From Lacihabitans sp. CCS-44 (GTDB lineage Bacteria > Bacteroidota > Bacteroidia > Cytophagales > Spirosomataceae), in NCBI RefSeq assembly GCF_024343735.1, contig NZ_RJUE01000052.1, positions 62,001-126,000 of the forward strand: a stretch of DNA of 64,000 nucleotides, written 5' to 3'. Both the position numbers and the translations under genes were made by a program. This document shows positions 44,134-53,633 of this stretch, one piece after another. The notes below the pieces were generated by a model. The model ran no database searches, was not told the origin of the DNA, and saw only the letters and a program-made list of their open reading frames with translations. Positions within the stretch are counted from its first letter, which is position 1. Every line of letters begins with the position of its first letter.

Positions 44134-45450
44134 TTAAGATGCTTTAATTGTATCACGACCAATTGAATAATAATCAAAACCCAATTTGTCCATGTCTTTC
44201 AGTTCATAAAGATTTCTGCCGTCAAATATAACTTTATTATTCAATGCTTCGCCCAATTTCTCAAAATCTGGTGTTCTAAATTCTGGCCATTCGGTCATAA
44301 TCATCAAAGCATCGGCACCTTGCACTGCATCATATTGACTAGTGGCATATTTTACTTTCTTACCAATCTCTTTTCTAACATTAGCAATAGCCTCTGGATC
44401 GAAAACTACCACTTTAGCTCCAGCCCTTTTTAAGGCTTTTATGTTATACAATGCTGGTGCTTCCCGAATATCATCTGTATGTGGCTTAAAGGCTAATCCC
44501 CAAAGTGCAATAGTTTTTCCTTTCAAATCTCCACCAAAATAAGCCTTCAATTGTGGTATCAATTTGGTTTTTTGACGGTCATTAACGAACATTACTGATT
44601 TCAAAATCTTGAAATCATAACCATATTCCTTAGCCGTTTTGCCTAATGCTTGTACATCTTTAGGGAAACATGAACCACCATAACCAATACCAGGAAATAG
44701 AAATCTTTTACCAATACGACTATCTGTACCAATACCCTTCCTTACGTTGTCAACGTCTGCACCTGCCAATTCGCATAGGTTGGCTATTTCGTTCATAAAG
44801 GTAATTTTCATGGCCAAAAATGAGTTAGCTGCATACTTGGTCATTTCTGCCGAACGCTCATCCATAAAAATAACCGGATTACCTTGACGCACCAATGGAG
44901 CGTATAATCTTTCCATTATGGCTTTTGCTCTTTCTGATTTTGTGCCAATAACTACCCTGTCCGGCTTCATAAAATCATCCACCGCGACTCCTTCCCTCAA
45001 AAACTCAGGATTAGAAACCACATCAAATTCTACTTTCGCATTCTCAGCAATTTTTGCCGAAACTTTCTCTGCTGTTCCTACTGGCACCGTACTTTTATCT
45101 ATAATTACAGCATAATGATCCAATATCTTTCCTAGATGCTCCGAAACACCAATTATATATTTCAAATCTGCAGAGCCATCTTCTCCTGGAGGTGTAGGCA
45201 ATGCCAAAAATATTACCTCAGCATCTTTTATTCCTTCAGCTAATTCCGTAGTAAATGTCAATCTACCCTCCTTTCTGTTTCTTTCAAACAAAACTTCTAG
45301 GCCAGGTTCATAAATTGTGATCTTACCTTTTTTAAGACTCTCTACTTTCTTTGTGTCAATGTCAATACATGTTACATAATTACCTGTTTCTGCAAAGCAA
45401 GTTCCGGTAACCAAGCCTACATACCCTGTTCCAACAACAGCTATTTTCAT
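44134..45450 (-). CDS. UDP-glucose 6-dehydrogenase
   Basis: A 438-residue NAD-dependent enzyme that oxidises UDP-glucose twice to UDP-glucuronate. IAVVGTGYVGLVTGTCFAETG is the Rossmann motif, VEFDVVSNPEFLREG and AANSFLAMKITFMNEIANLCE are central motifs, and FLFPGIGYGGSCFPKDVQAL holds the catalytic cysteine. IALWGLAFKPHTDDIREAPA begins the C-terminal UDP-binding domain. It is the first gene of an operon with UDP-glucuronate decarboxylase. A -7 box lies at 45482. Confidence 0.95.
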   Translation of the reverse strand: MKIAVVGTGYVGLVTGTCFAETGNYVTCIDIDTKKVESLKKGKITIYEPGLEVLFERNRKEGRLTFTTELAEGIKDAEVIFLALPTPPGEDGSADLKYIIGVSEHLGKILDHYAVIIDKSTVPVGTAEKVSAKIAENAKVEFDVVSNPEFLREGVAVDDFMKPDRVVIGTKSERAKAIMERLYAPLVRQGNPVIFMDERSAEMTKYAANSFLAMKITFMNEIANLCELAGADVDNVRKGIGTDSRIGKRFLFPGIGYGGSCFPKDVQALGKTAKEYGYDFKILKSVMFVNDRQKTKLIPQLKAYFGGDLKGKTIALWGLAFKPHTDDIREAPALYNIKALKRAGAKVVVFDPEAIANVRKEIGKKVKYATSQYDAVQGADALMIMTEWPEFRTPDFEKLGEALNNKVIFDGRNLYELKDMDKLGFDYYSIGRDTIKAS

Positions 45451-45481
45451 ATTCTATAATTTTAATAAATGGAATGTTTCA

Positions 45482-45489
45482 CAAAGGTA
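45482..45489 (-). promoter_or_regulatory. -7 promoter element of the UDP-glucose dehydrogenase operon
   Basis: On the minus strand this reads TACCTTTG, an exact TAnnTTTG match 31 nt before the start codon. A TTTTTG lies upstream with a 16-nt spacer, shorter than ideal. Confidence 0.45.
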
Positions 45490-45729
45490 TTACAAAAGAG
45501 ATACCCAAAAACACTTTCTACTTATTTTCTTACACAAATACATAAAATAATAGACATTTTTAACAAAAACTACCATTAAGTGCCATTTTTTGAATGAACC
45601 ATGTAAGGTTACGAGGTTAAAACAATTTATTTAATTCCAAAAAATGGAAATAAAAATTGTATTTTGGAAAATATTTTTCCCAAAACACCCATAAAATAAA
45701 TAGTAATTTTGATGATAATTAGGCGTAGA

Positions 45730-46515
45730 CTAAGCAACTTTCCAAATAAAAGGATACTTAACACCCTTGTAGTTTTTAATCTCCATATCGATGGTTCCAA
45801 AAGAAAAATCAACCTCAATTTTCAAAGGCACTCGATTTCTATCATCCGAAACCCAAATACGAATTGCATTTTCTCCTTTAAAAAGGTCATTTTTGGGCAA
45901 GATTGGATTAAGCTTCAACACACGAGTTTTACCAAATTTGGTATGTATAACACCCTTACCCGCATACTTTATCTTCATAATGTATAAATCCTCGTCGAAG
46001 AACAACGGTGAAGAAATAGATTGTCCTATGCTAAACTTTGAGAAGTCGATAGTTCTTAGAAAGTAATAGCCAGAAATAACATCTTGAATATTATTTGGTA
46101 CTGCAAAAGTTTTGGATTGTTCTTTTTCAACTTTTATTGCCTCATTCTTGTGGTGATCAAAATTAATGATTTGATCTCTTTTGTAACTATTTTCTCTTGC
46201 ACTGTAAATAAATTTATGTGGTATAAAAGCCAGTGTATCCACATAACTTCTATATGTATTTCTCACTTTAAATACATCTGTAAGGCCGGCTGTTTTGCCT
46301 ACAACATTAACTTTAAAGCAAGGTCTATTGCTAACGGCGTATATTTTATCATCTACATCAACTTGTGCTTCACCTATTGTTAAAAAACCATATTTTACTT
46401 TATAATCATACGACTCTCCAGCTCTAAAACTATCGTTTTGAATAGTCCTGAAATCTTCAACAAACGTAAATGAGCAGAATAATGAAATTAAAATAAAGTA
46501 CTTAAAACTCAGCAT
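45730..46515 (-). CDS. DUF3108 family exported protein
   Basis: A 261-residue protein with an N-terminal hydrophobic signal (about residues 3-18). The body matches DUF3108: AGESYDYKVKYGFLTIGEAQV, TDVFKVRNTYRSYVD, PHKFIYSARENSYKRDQIINFDHH, VISGYYFLRTIDF, and RIWVSDDRNRVPLKIEV. The family is a periplasmic beta-rich domain of unknown function that is widespread in Bacteroidota and Proteobacteria and seems related to lipoprotein-handling folds. It lies downstream of recA but beyond a strong terminator, so it is transcribed separately. Confidence 0.82.
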   Translation of the reverse strand: MLSFKYFILISLFCSFTFVEDFRTIQNDSFRAGESYDYKVKYGFLTIGEAQVDVDDKIYAVSNRPCFKVNVVGKTAGLTDVFKVRNTYRSYVDTLAFIPHKFIYSARENSYKRDQIINFDHHKNEAIKVEKEQSKTFAVPNNIQDVISGYYFLRTIDFSKFSIGQSISSPLFFDEDLYIMKIKYAGKGVIHTKFGKTRVLKLNPILPKNDLFKGENAIRIWVSDDRNRVPLKIEVDFSFGTIDMEIKNYKGVKYPFIWKVA

Positions 46516-46604
46516 TAACCTAGGATAATTTAAAAGAAACGCACAAAGTTAAAATTAAATATTGAGCTCTTGAGCAAAATTTATGATTTGAAACATTCTT
46601 ATAT

Positions 46605-46632
46605 AAAAAATGCCTCATCCGAGGCATTTTTT
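46605..46632 (-). terminator. Terminator of recA
   Basis: AAAAAATGCCTC at 46605-46616 and GAGGCATTTTTT at 46621-46632 form a perfect 12-bp stem with an ATCC loop, just after the recA stop. Confidence 0.85.
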
Positions 46633-46655
46633 ATATATAATAATTAAGCAATATC

Positions 46656-47705
46656 CTAAACATTCAAATCTGCTTCGCTAATATTTTTATCCATCAATGC
46701 ATCAGAATTTCCAGCAACAGTAGCTTTAATTTTCTCTTCTATATCTGCCATAAGTTCAGGATTGTCTTTTATCAATCCTTTTACTGAATCTCTTCCTTGC
46801 CCTAACTTATTTTCAGCATAAGAAAACCATGAGCCCGATTTTTTTACGATTTCTAGATCTACTGCCAAATCAAGCACTTCGCCAGATTTTGAAATACCTT
46901 CACCATACATAATGTCAAATTCTATAACTTTGAAAGGAGGTGCAACTTTATTTTTTACAACTTTTACCTTTGTTCGGTTACCAATTATGTTAGCATCGTT
47001 ATCTTTAATCTGCCCAATTCTCCTGATATCAATCCTTACAGAGGCATAAAATTTCAGAGCATTTCCACCAGTCGTTGTTTCCGGACTACCAAACATCACG
47101 CCTATTTTATCTCTTAGTTGGTTGATAAATATACAGCAACAACCTGTTTTGTTAATTGTACCAGTGAGTTTTCTCAGTGCCTGAGACATCAACCTAGCCT
47201 GAAGACCCATCTTACTATCTCCCATCTCTCCTTCAAGCTCAGCTTTAGGAACCAATGCTGCTACAGAGTCAATTACGCATATATCAATGGCACCTGAAGA
47301 TATAAGATGTTCTGCGATTTCTAAAGCTTGCTCACCATAATCTGGCTGAGAAATCAACAAATTCTTCGTATCTATTCCTAATTTTTCGGCATATCCTCTA
47401 TCAAATGCATGCTCTGCATCAATAAATGCAGCAATGCCTCCTTTTTTCTGTGCTTCAGCTATGGCGTGCATAGCTAAAGTAGTTTTGCCAGAAGACTCTG
47501 GTCCGTATATCTCTACGACTCTACCCTTAGGAAATCCTCCAACACCAAGTGCCAAGTCTAATCCCAAGGAGCCTGTAGATATAATAGGAACATCCATCAC
47601 TTTGGTATCACTAAGTCTCATAACGGTACCTTTACCGTAAGCTTTATCTAATTTATCTAATGTAGATTGTAATATTTTTAGTCTATCCGAGCTTTCAGCC
47701 GCCAT
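46656..47705 (-). CDS. recA: Recombinase RecA
   Basis: A 349-residue recombinase of the usual length. GPESSGKTT (Walker A) is near residue 70, [20 protein letters not shown] (Walker B and loop 1) and [32 protein letters not shown] (loop 2 region) follow. It forms ATP-dependent filaments on single-stranded DNA for strand exchange and LexA-type signalling. I see no inverted LexA-box-like repeat in the 115 bases upstream. A -7 box lies at 47729. Confidence 0.97.
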   Translation of the reverse strand: MAAESSDRLKILQSTLDKLDKAYGKGTVMRLSDTKVMDVPIISTGSLGLDLALGVGGFPKGRVVEIYGPESSGKTTLAMHAIAEAQKKGGIAAFIDAEHAFDRGYAEKLGIDTKNLLISQPDYGEQALEIAEHLISSGAIDICVIDSVAALVPKAELEGEMGDSKMGLQARLMSQALRKLTGTINKTGCCCIFINQLRDKIGVMFGSPETTTGGNALKFYASVRIDIRRIGQIKDNDANIIGNRTKVKVVKNKVAPPFKVIEFDIMYGEGISKSGEVLDLAVDLEIVKKSGSWFSYAENKLGQGRDSVKGLIKDNPELMADIEEKIKATVAGNSDALMDKNISEADLNV

Positions 47706-47728
47706 TTCTTTAAATTTAAAGTTCAGTA

Positions 47729-47736
47729 CAAAGTTA
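47729..47736 (-). promoter_or_regulatory. -7 promoter element of recA
   Basis: On the minus strand this reads TAACTTTG, an exact TAnnTTTG match 23 nt before the start codon. Confidence 0.45.
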
Positions 47737-47820
47737 TATGATTTTTTTAGTAAATCTCTGCTATAAAAATTAGCAATAACTACATCTTACTAATAACAAG
47801 CCATTTATGAAGTATAAAAT

Positions 47821-48408
47821 TTATATTTTAGTTATTTTAATCTTCTTCCATTCCACTCTAATACCACCTCCATCGTGAATTTGCAAAGCTATTTTGCCAT
47901 CTACTTCACCTATAGCAGGATCGTTTAGATAAATCATTTGCTTACCATTCACCCACGTAGTAACTTCTGTACCTACTACCTTTATTTTCATGGTATTCCA
48001 TTCGTTCATTTTTACGTTATCTATTTCCTTAGGCGGTTTTATCAACCAACCTCTTTTGTAAGACTCATAAATGCCGCCAGAAAAACTTCCAGGAGGTGCT
48101 ACTTCTGCTTGCCATCCAGATACTTTTGTGCCCACAATATCAGAATGAAAAAACACGCCGCTATTTCCGTTGGCCAAGGGTTTAAACATCAACGTAAGCT
48201 CAAAATCCTTGAACTTCTGGATTGTCCCCAAATACCCATACCCTTTGTCAGGGCCGCTTTCGCATACCAAGTTCTTGTTTTCAACATACCATTTTTCGGT
48301 ACCGAAAATCTCCCACCCCGACAAATCTTTGCCATTAAAAAGGCTAATGGGCTTTGACTTTTGAGCAAAACTAAAAATTGGAATTAGTAGAAATAAGAGT
48401 TTTTTCAT
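47821..48408 (-). CDS. DUF1080 (3-keto-disaccharide hydrolase-like) exported protein
   Basis: A 195-residue protein with a short signal peptide (MKKLLFLLIPIFSFAQ). The DUF1080 pattern is clear: ISLFNGKDLSGWEIFG, FKDFELTLMFKP, NSGVFFHSDI, NEWNTMKIKVVGTEVTTWVNGK and GKIALQIHDGGGIRVEWKKIKI. This concanavalin-like beta-sandwich family includes 3-ketoglucoside and 3-keto-disaccharide hydrolases as well as binding proteins. The 3-keto chemistry is a family-level inference. Confidence 0.87.
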   Translation of the reverse strand: MKKLLFLLIPIFSFAQKSKPISLFNGKDLSGWEIFGTEKWYVENKNLVCESGPDKGYGYLGTIQKFKDFELTLMFKPLANGNSGVFFHSDIVGTKVSGWQAEVAPPGSFSGGIYESYKRGWLIKPPKEIDNVKMNEWNTMKIKVVGTEVTTWVNGKQMIYLNDPAIGEVDGKIALQIHDGGGIRVEWKKIKITKI

Positions 48409-48471
48409 TATATTTCTTATGGTTTAATTTCTTGAAGTTTAAATTTAGGCAAGAATTTTAAATCTAAAAAT

Positions 48472-48479
48472 TACTTTTG
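48472..48479 (+). promoter_or_regulatory. -7 promoter element of the RNA helicase gene
   Basis: TACTTTTG is an exact TAnnTTTG match 22 nt before the ATG at 48502. No good -33 box is seen. Confidence 0.45.
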
Positions 48480-48501
48480 TATTTAAATATCAAAATAAAA
48501 A

Positions 48502-49824
48502 ATGAAATTCATTGATTTGAATCTTAACAAGTCTTTACTAAATGCATTGGAAGACCTCGGTATAGATTCTCCAACATCTATACAAAGCAAAGTATTTTCT
48601 ATAGTGATGTCGGGCAAAGACATGGGCGGAATAGCACAAACAGGTACAGGAAAAACCTTAGCATATTTACTTCCATTGATGCGTATGTGGACGTTTTCAA
48701 AAGACAAACTTCCACAAATTGTCATTTTAGTACCAACCAGAGAGCTTGTTGTTCAAGTTTTGGAAACTGCGAAAAAACTTGCCACCTACATAAGCTTTGA
48801 TTGTGTGGGCGTTTATGGTGGCGTAAACATCAAGACACAAGTATTGGAGCTTGCTCAAGGTTGTGATTTATTGGTGGCTACGCCTGGTCGATTTATTGAC
48901 TTGGCAGCGAGTGGTGCATTAAAAGTGAAAAACATCAAAAAACTGGTTATAGATGAGTTTGATATGATGCTCGACTTGGGCTTTAGGCCTCAATTGCAAA
49001 CCATTTTTGATAAAATTCCAGAAAAACGTCAAAATTTGCTATTTTCAGCAACTATTTCCGAAGAAGTAGAGGATTTATTAGGAGACACTTTTAAATCACC
49101 CGAAATAATTGAAGATGTAGCGGTAGGCACACCACATCAAAATATAGAACAAAGAGCTTATCTCATTCCAAACTTCCAAACCAAAATAAATTTCTTGGAA
49201 GTTCTGCTGGCAAACGACAGCCAAATGACAAAAAACCTAGTATTTGTATCAAATAAGGTTCTTGCAGATGCACTTTATGAAGAACTAAAAAGGAGGGAGG
49301 TTGAAAGCATAGAGGTGATTCATTCTAATAAATCACAAAATTATAGATTTAGAGTGTTGGAAAGCTTCACAAAAGGAGAAATCAAAACCTTAATAGCAAC
49401 AGATTTGGGATCCAGAGGCTTGGATATACCTAAAATTAGCCATGTAATTAATGTTGACATTCCGGAAGTGGCCGAGGATTATATTCATCGCATTGGCCGC
49501 ACTGGAAGAGGCAATGAAAAAGGCATTTCTGTCAGTTTCATTTCTAAAAAAGAGCAGGAACAATTTGAGGAAATAGAAACACTGATGAACTATAAAGTAA
49601 CCATTGGTGAGACTCCCGTTTATTTGGAGATTTCAGATAGCTTGATGCCTTTTGAAATGGAAAAAATCGACATGAAAATCTTAGCTCCAAAGAAAAAAAC
49701 GGAAGTTGGGCCTGCATTTCACGAAAAAGCTGACAAGAACAAAAAGATAAACAAAAGACGGGATATTGAGGCCGAGAAAAAAGCGAAATACGGTAAAGCT
49801 TATAAAAAAGAAAGGAAACTTTAA
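48502..49824 (+). CDS. DEAD-box-type ATP-dependent RNA helicase with altered motif II
   Basis: A 440-residue helicase. The Q motif SPTSIQ (Gln28), motif I AQTGTGKT (45-52), PTREL, TPGR, motif III SAT, RGLDIP and HRIGRTGR are all present, giving two RecA-like domains. Motif II is DEFD at residues 151-154 (VIDEFDMML) instead of DEAD; the Asp-Glu pair needed for Mg-ATP is kept. The C-terminal tail from about 395 is rich in lysine and charged, typical for RNA contact. Such helicases work in ribosome assembly or cold adaptation. DUF1801, NUDIX and DUF3822 genes follow on the same strand. Confidence 0.92.
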   Translation: MKFIDLNLNKSLLNALEDLGIDSPTSIQSKVFSIVMSGKDMGGIAQTGTGKTLAYLLPLMRMWTFSKDKLPQIVILVPTRELVVQVLETAKKLATYISFDCVGVYGGVNIKTQVLELAQGCDLLVATPGRFIDLAASGALKVKNIKKLVIDEFDMMLDLGFRPQLQTIFDKIPEKRQNLLFSATISEEVEDLLGDTFKSPEIIEDVAVGTPHQNIEQRAYLIPNFQTKINFLEVLLANDSQMTKNLVFVSNKVLADALYEELKRREVESIEVIHSNKSQNYRFRVLESFTKGEIKTLIATDLGSRGLDIPKISHVINVDIPEVAEDYIHRIGRTGRGNEKGISVSFISKKEQEQFEEIETLMNYKVTIGETPVYLEISDSLMPFEMEKIDMKILAPKKKTEVGPAFHEKADKNKKINKRRDIEAEKKAKYGKAYKKERKL

Positions 49825-49847
49825 ACGTTTACAAAACTGTCCACTTT

Positions 49848-50315
49848 ATGAAAAACTCAGCAAATTCTGTAGATGAATACGCAGCAAATGTTTCAGAAAA
49901 CTATCGTGACTCAATTCAAAAACTACGTGAAGTAGTGAAAGAGAACATTCCGGAGGGATTCGTAGAAATGCTCAATTACGGTATGAATGGCTTTGTTGTT
50001 CCCCATGAATTATATCCAAAGGGCTACCATTGCGATCCAAAACTCCCGCTTCCATTTATCAATCTTGCGGCACAAAAAAACTTCATCAGCTTTTATCACA
50101 TGGGCATCTATGCAGTACCAAGCCTCTTAGATTGGTTTGTGAAAGAATATGCTTCAGTGGGTACTCAAAAGCTAGACATGGGCAAAAGCTGTATAAGATT
50201 CAAGAAAGCCAACGATATTCCTTATGAATTAATTGGAAAATTGACAAAGAAAATGACGGTTGAAAATTGGATTGAAGTTTACGAAAACGCTTTCACTTCG
50301 AACAGAAAAAAATGA
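49848..50315 (+). CDS. DUF1801 family protein (YdhG/YjbR-like fold)
   Basis: A 155-residue protein. DEYAANVSENYRDSIQKLREVVKENIPEGFVEMLNYGMNGFVVP and the later FINLAAQKNFISFYHMG and KLDMGKSCIRFKKANDIPYELIGKL match DUF1801, a small alpha/beta domain related to frataxin-like and YjbR folds. Its function is unknown. It follows the helicase by 23 bases, and its stop overlaps the start of the NUDIX gene by ATGA, so the two are translationally coupled. Confidence 0.85.
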   Translation: MKNSANSVDEYAANVSENYRDSIQKLREVVKENIPEGFVEMLNYGMNGFVVPHELYPKGYHCDPKLPLPFINLAAQKNFISFYHMGIYAVPSLLDWFVKEYASVGTQKLDMGKSCIRFKKANDIPYELIGKLTKKMTVENWIEVYENAFTSNRKK

Positions 50316-50779
50316 TGAATTATTCTGAAGAGATTAAAAGAATTTATGGCAACAAAATCAGAATTCGGGTGTGCGGGATTCTAGAAAAAGATGGCAAGTA
50401 CTTATTGGTCAATCACAGCAAACTGAATGATGACAATATTTTTTGGAATTTCCCTGGTGGTGGAGTAGATAAAAACGAATCCATAGAAAATACACTCATC
50501 AGAGAATTCAAGGAAGAAACCAACTTGGACATAAAAATCAGTAAGTTCCTGTTTATCAATCAAATGATTAACTCTTCACTTCATTCCATAGAATTATATT
50601 TTGAAGTACATTCCGATAATTTTGAAAATAAAACCGGATTCGACCCTGAAATTAATATCATTACAGAAACAAAATGGATGGCAAATGAACATATACTGAA
50701 CCTCCCTCCTAGCCACAAACCCACATTCTTTTCAAATTTAAAATCAATAAATGATTTAAAATTTCCGAATCAGGCTTAA
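50312..50779 (+). CDS. NUDIX hydrolase
   Basis: A 155-residue protein. The Nudix box (G, five residues, E, seven residues, REFKEETNL) is complete in the GGGVDKNESIENTLIREFKE region and onwards, about residues 49-71. The domain begins with RIRVCGILEKDGKYLLVNHSK. It hydrolyses a nucleoside diphosphate linked to another group; the substrate cannot be told. The ATG at 50312 overlaps the previous stop as ATGA; a second ATG follows immediately at 50315. Confidence 0.9.
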   Translation: MMNYSEEIKRIYGNKIRIRVCGILEKDGKYLLVNHSKLNDDNIFWNFPGGGVDKNESIENTLIREFKEETNLDIKISKFLFINQMINSSLHSIELYFEVHSDNFENKTGFDPEINIITETKWMANEHILNLPPSHKPTFFSNLKSINDLKFPNQA

Positions 50780-50787
50780 ATTTGTTT

Positions 50788-51630
50788 ATGGCTGTTGCAA
50801 ACGTCTTCAAAATAACCGATGAAAGATTTTCAATTGAAAGAATTGAAGATTATGACTTATTGATTGAGGTTCAACAAACTCGCTTAAAATTTCTATTGAG
50901 AGAAACTAATTCCAAAACCATCATTTGGCTAGAAGATCACTACTTAGGTGCAAGCGGTAGTTCAGCTTCCTTCGAACTAAAACTTAAAAATATCTACAGT
51001 CAACATGAATTTTTGAAGGCTAATTTTTGGAACAAAATAGAAATAACTATTCATTTTCCTTTCTACGCTGTAATACCGAACGATTTTTTCTCAAGAGAGT
51101 TATCTGAAAAATACTTAAAAATACAATATCCTGAACTCGACTTCGAAAAATACAAAATCGAAGAGGTTTTAATAAAAGACGAAAATTTTTTATTTCTAAT
51201 TCCCAAAGAATTAATTTCAATACTCCAAAATTATTATCCTACCAAACAGGTCAGATTCTCCAATACTTTAGCTAATGCCATAAAATATTTCGAGACTCAT
51301 GAGCGAATTCAGAACAAAAACCTGATAATAATCAACGATAGTTGGCTAGAAGCCATATACATTGAACCAAAAACAGGGATCATTAAGACAGAAGCCGTTT
51401 CTTTAAAGTCAAAATTATTGGCTACAGTATTGAGTGAAATTGAAAAAAATGGGCAATTGAAAACATTAATTTTTGGAGAAATAACACCTTTTTCAAGTAT
51501 CTATCGCCTCATTAAAAACAAACTTAAAGCTTTAGAATTTGGGGGAATTCCAAGAAACTGCAAGTTGAGTCAATATTTTTCTGAAGTACCTGAGCAGCGT
51601 TACTTTACATTACTCAACAAAGAGTTCTAG
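50788..51630 (+). CDS. DUF3822-like protein
   Basis: A 280-residue protein. The layout of an N-terminal short-strand domain (FKITDERFSIERIEDYDLLIEV) and a second similar domain (LANAIKYFETHERIQNKNLIIINDSWLEAIYI) resembles the Bacteroidota DUF3822 family, thought to have an actin-like ATPase-type fold. I recognise it only moderately. The ATG at 50788 is preferred to a TTG six bases earlier. It follows the NUDIX gene by 8 bases and converges on a small minus-strand gene. The usual coaD or rsmD neighbours are not here. Confidence 0.6.
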   Translation: MAVANVFKITDERFSIERIEDYDLLIEVQQTRLKFLLRETNSKTIIWLEDHYLGASGSSASFELKLKNIYSQHEFLKANFWNKIEITIHFPFYAVIPNDFFSRELSEKYLKIQYPELDFEKYKIEEVLIKDENFLFLIPKELISILQNYYPTKQVRFSNTLANAIKYFETHERIQNKNLIIINDSWLEAIYIEPKTGIIKTEAVSLKSKLLATVLSEIEKNGQLKTLIFGEITPFSSIYRLIKNKLKALEFGGIPRNCKLSQYFSEVPEQRYFTLLNKEF

Positions 51631-51631
51631 A

Positions 51632-51970
51632 TTATTTCCTTAGAAAATAATCAAAACCATATTGAACCTTTAGATTATAATCAAAATATTCAATCGCTCG
51701 TTGAACGGTCTTGCTGTTTTTAGCTATAAAATATGGGCGTTTCCCTTTCTTGTTAACCAACTTAGTATCTACCTTATAAATCGTACCTTCGGGGTATTTT
51801 GCGATAAATTTACTAGGAATAGCAACCTTTAAATCTTCGGGAACTTGCTGGCCATTAATCGTTTTCAACTTCATTTTATCTGCTTTGACATCATACATAG
51901 CCTCGGCATAAACATCGATAAAATAAGATTTTGTAAATTCCGGCACCTCATCTATTAGTGACAACTGCAT
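51632..51970 (-). CDS. Conserved-looking small protein of unknown function
   Basis: A 112-residue protein with no signal peptide or membrane helix. It is rich in Lys and Tyr and reads as one compact domain (PEFTKSYFIDVYAEAMYDV, KVAIPSKFIAKYPEGTIYKVDTKLV, RPYFIAKNSKTVQRAIEYFDYN). I do not recognise the family. Codon use looks like the neighbours. Its stop lies 1 base from the end of the DUF3822-like gene. Confidence 0.6.
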   Translation of the reverse strand: MQLSLIDEVPEFTKSYFIDVYAEAMYDVKADKMKLKTINGQQVPEDLKVAIPSKFIAKYPEGTIYKVDTKLVNKKGKRPYFIAKNSKTVQRAIEYFDYNLKVQYGFDYFLRK

Positions 51971-52028
51971 AAGATTTATTTTTATTATAGATTCTGATGC
52001 AAAATAATAGCTTTTTTTTGAAATAAAA

Positions 52029-52059
52029 TATGAATGAGAAGTATTTATTTGTACTTTTG
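52029..52059 (+). promoter_or_regulatory. Promoter of prs-rplY
   Basis: TATG at 52029-52032 (one mismatch to TTTG), a 19-nt spacer, then TACTTTTG at 52052-52059, an exact TAnnTTTG match. The prs ATG follows 27 nt later. Confidence 0.6.
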
Positions 52060-52086
52060 CGGAACTTTTCGGAGAAATAAATCAAA

Positions 52087-53037
52087 ATGGCAGAAGTAAA
52101 AATATTCTCAGGCACCAATTCCAAATACTTGTCTAGCAAAGTAGCCTACTATTATGGAAAAGAACTCGGAAAAATCTCAATTCAGCGTTTTGCTGATAGC
52201 GAAATTTCGGTTAATTTTGATGAATCAGTAAGAGGTTGTGACGTTTTTCTTTGTCAAGCCACTTTTCCGAATGCAGACAATCTGATGGAATTGCTCCTTA
52301 TGATTGACGCAGCCAGAAGAGCATCCGCTCATTATGTGGTAGCTGTTATTCCTTACTATGGCTATGCACGTCAAGATCGTAAGGACAGACCAAGGGTAGC
52401 AATCGGAGCCAAATTGGTGGCCAACATGTTGAGAGCCGCTGGTGCAGACAGAATCATGACCCTAGACCTTCACGCTGGACAGATTCAAGGTTTCTTCGAC
52501 ATTCCAGTAGATCACTTGGAGGGTACTTCGGTTTTTGTACCGTATTTGAAGACCAAGAATATTGAAAACCTAATTTTTGCATCGCCAGATGTAGGTGGTG
52601 TATCTAGAGTAAGAAAATTTGCCAGTTACTTTGAAGCAGATATAGTAATCTGTGACAAACAAAGAAAAAAAGCCAACGAAATAGCAGGAATGCAATTAAT
52701 TGGTGATGTGAAAGACGCAAACGTAGTTTTGGTTGATGACATGATTGACACGGGTGGAACGATTTGTAAAGCCGCGGAGTTGATTATGGAGAAGGGTGCA
52801 AAGTCGGTACGTGCAATATGTACGCATGCAGTACTGTCTCACAAGGCACATGAAAACATTACAAATTCAGTATTTGAGGAAGTCATTGTTTCGGATTCTA
52901 TTCCATTGAAGCAAGACAATCCAAAAATCAAAGTAATTTCGGTAGCCGAGCTATTTGCCCACGCCATCGGAAGGATAAGAGACAACGGATCTATTAGTTC
53001 ATTATTTATAAATTATCAACATCAAATTACATTTTAA
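52087..53037 (+). CDS. prs: Ribose-phosphate pyrophosphokinase (PRPP synthetase)
   Basis: A 316-residue enzyme that makes PRPP from ribose 5-phosphate and ATP for nucleotide, His and Trp synthesis. KIFSGTNSKYLSSKVAYYYGKELG begins the fold; PYYGYARQDRKDRPR is the flexible loop, ITLDLH-like MTLDLHAGQIQGFFDIPVDHLEG binds metal and the hexamer interface, and VLVDDMIDTGGTICKAAELI is the PRPP-binding loop. The rplY gene starts 2 bases after its stop, an arrangement common in bacteria. Confidence 0.96.
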   Translation: MAEVKIFSGTNSKYLSSKVAYYYGKELGKISIQRFADSEISVNFDESVRGCDVFLCQATFPNADNLMELLLMIDAARRASAHYVVAVIPYYGYARQDRKDRPRVAIGAKLVANMLRAAGADRIMTLDLHAGQIQGFFDIPVDHLEGTSVFVPYLKTKNIENLIFASPDVGGVSRVRKFASYFEADIVICDKQRKKANEIAGMQLIGDVKDANVVLVDDMIDTGGTICKAAELIMEKGAKSVRAICTHAVLSHKAHENITNSVFEEVIVSDSIPLKQDNPKIKVISVAELFAHAIGRIRDNGSISSLFINYQHQITF

Positions 53038-53039
53038 TT

Positions 53040-53609
53040 ATGAAAGTAACTGAGATTGTAGGGTTTAAAAGAGCGAATCTCGGTCGTCAGGCTGCTCAAG
53101 AATTACGTGCTGAAGGCATGGTTCCTGGTATTCTGTATGGCGGAGAAGAGCAAGTATCATTTTATGCACCTGCGTACCTGTTCCGTCCATTAATTTTCAC
53201 TACAGAAGCTTATGAAGTGAAACTGACGATTGATGGCAAATCGTATACTGCGATTCTTCAAGACAAGCAATTCCATCCAGTAAATGACCTTTTGGTTCAT
53301 GTGGATTTGTTAGAAATCACTCCTGACAAAATTATCACTACTTACATTCCGATCAAATTGACTGGAACTGCAATTGGTGCTAAGCAAGGAGGTAAATTGG
53401 TTCAAACATTGAGAAAACTCCGTGTTAAAGGACCAGCTAAAGCTATTCCAAATTTTGTAAACTTAGACGTTACAGACCTTGGACTAGGAAAAGCTATCAA
53501 AGTTAAATCTATTAATCTTCCAGAATTAACTATTCTTGATTCTGAAGCTAACCCAGTAGCAAGTGTGACTATTCCACGTGCATTGAGAGGTACTTTGCAA
53601 GCATCTTAA
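53040..53609 (+). CDS. rplY: 50S ribosomal protein L25/general stress protein CTC
   Basis: A 189-residue protein of the long CTC/TL5 form. The N-terminal L25 domain (about 1-90, VTEIVGFKRANLGRQAAQELRAEGMVPGILYGGEEQV) binds 5S rRNA; the C-terminal TL5 domain (about 95-185) ends in ASVTIPRALRGTLQAS. It lies 2 bases after prs and is cotranscribed. A terminator follows at 53634. Confidence 0.94.
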   Translation: MKVTEIVGFKRANLGRQAAQELRAEGMVPGILYGGEEQVSFYAPAYLFRPLIFTTEAYEVKLTIDGKSYTAILQDKQFHPVNDLLVHVDLLEITPDKIITTYIPIKLTGTAIGAKQGGKLVQTLRKLRVKGPAKAIPNFVNLDVTDLGLGKAIKVKSINLPELTILDSEANPVASVTIPRALRGTLQAS

Positions 53610-53633
53610 GTAATTTATTGCTTAGAAATATAG

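Noticed and set aside
46516-46655. A small RNA between recA and the DUF3108 gene
   Set aside because: The only structure is the recA terminator hairpin; no promoter box or further conserved-looking stem is seen.
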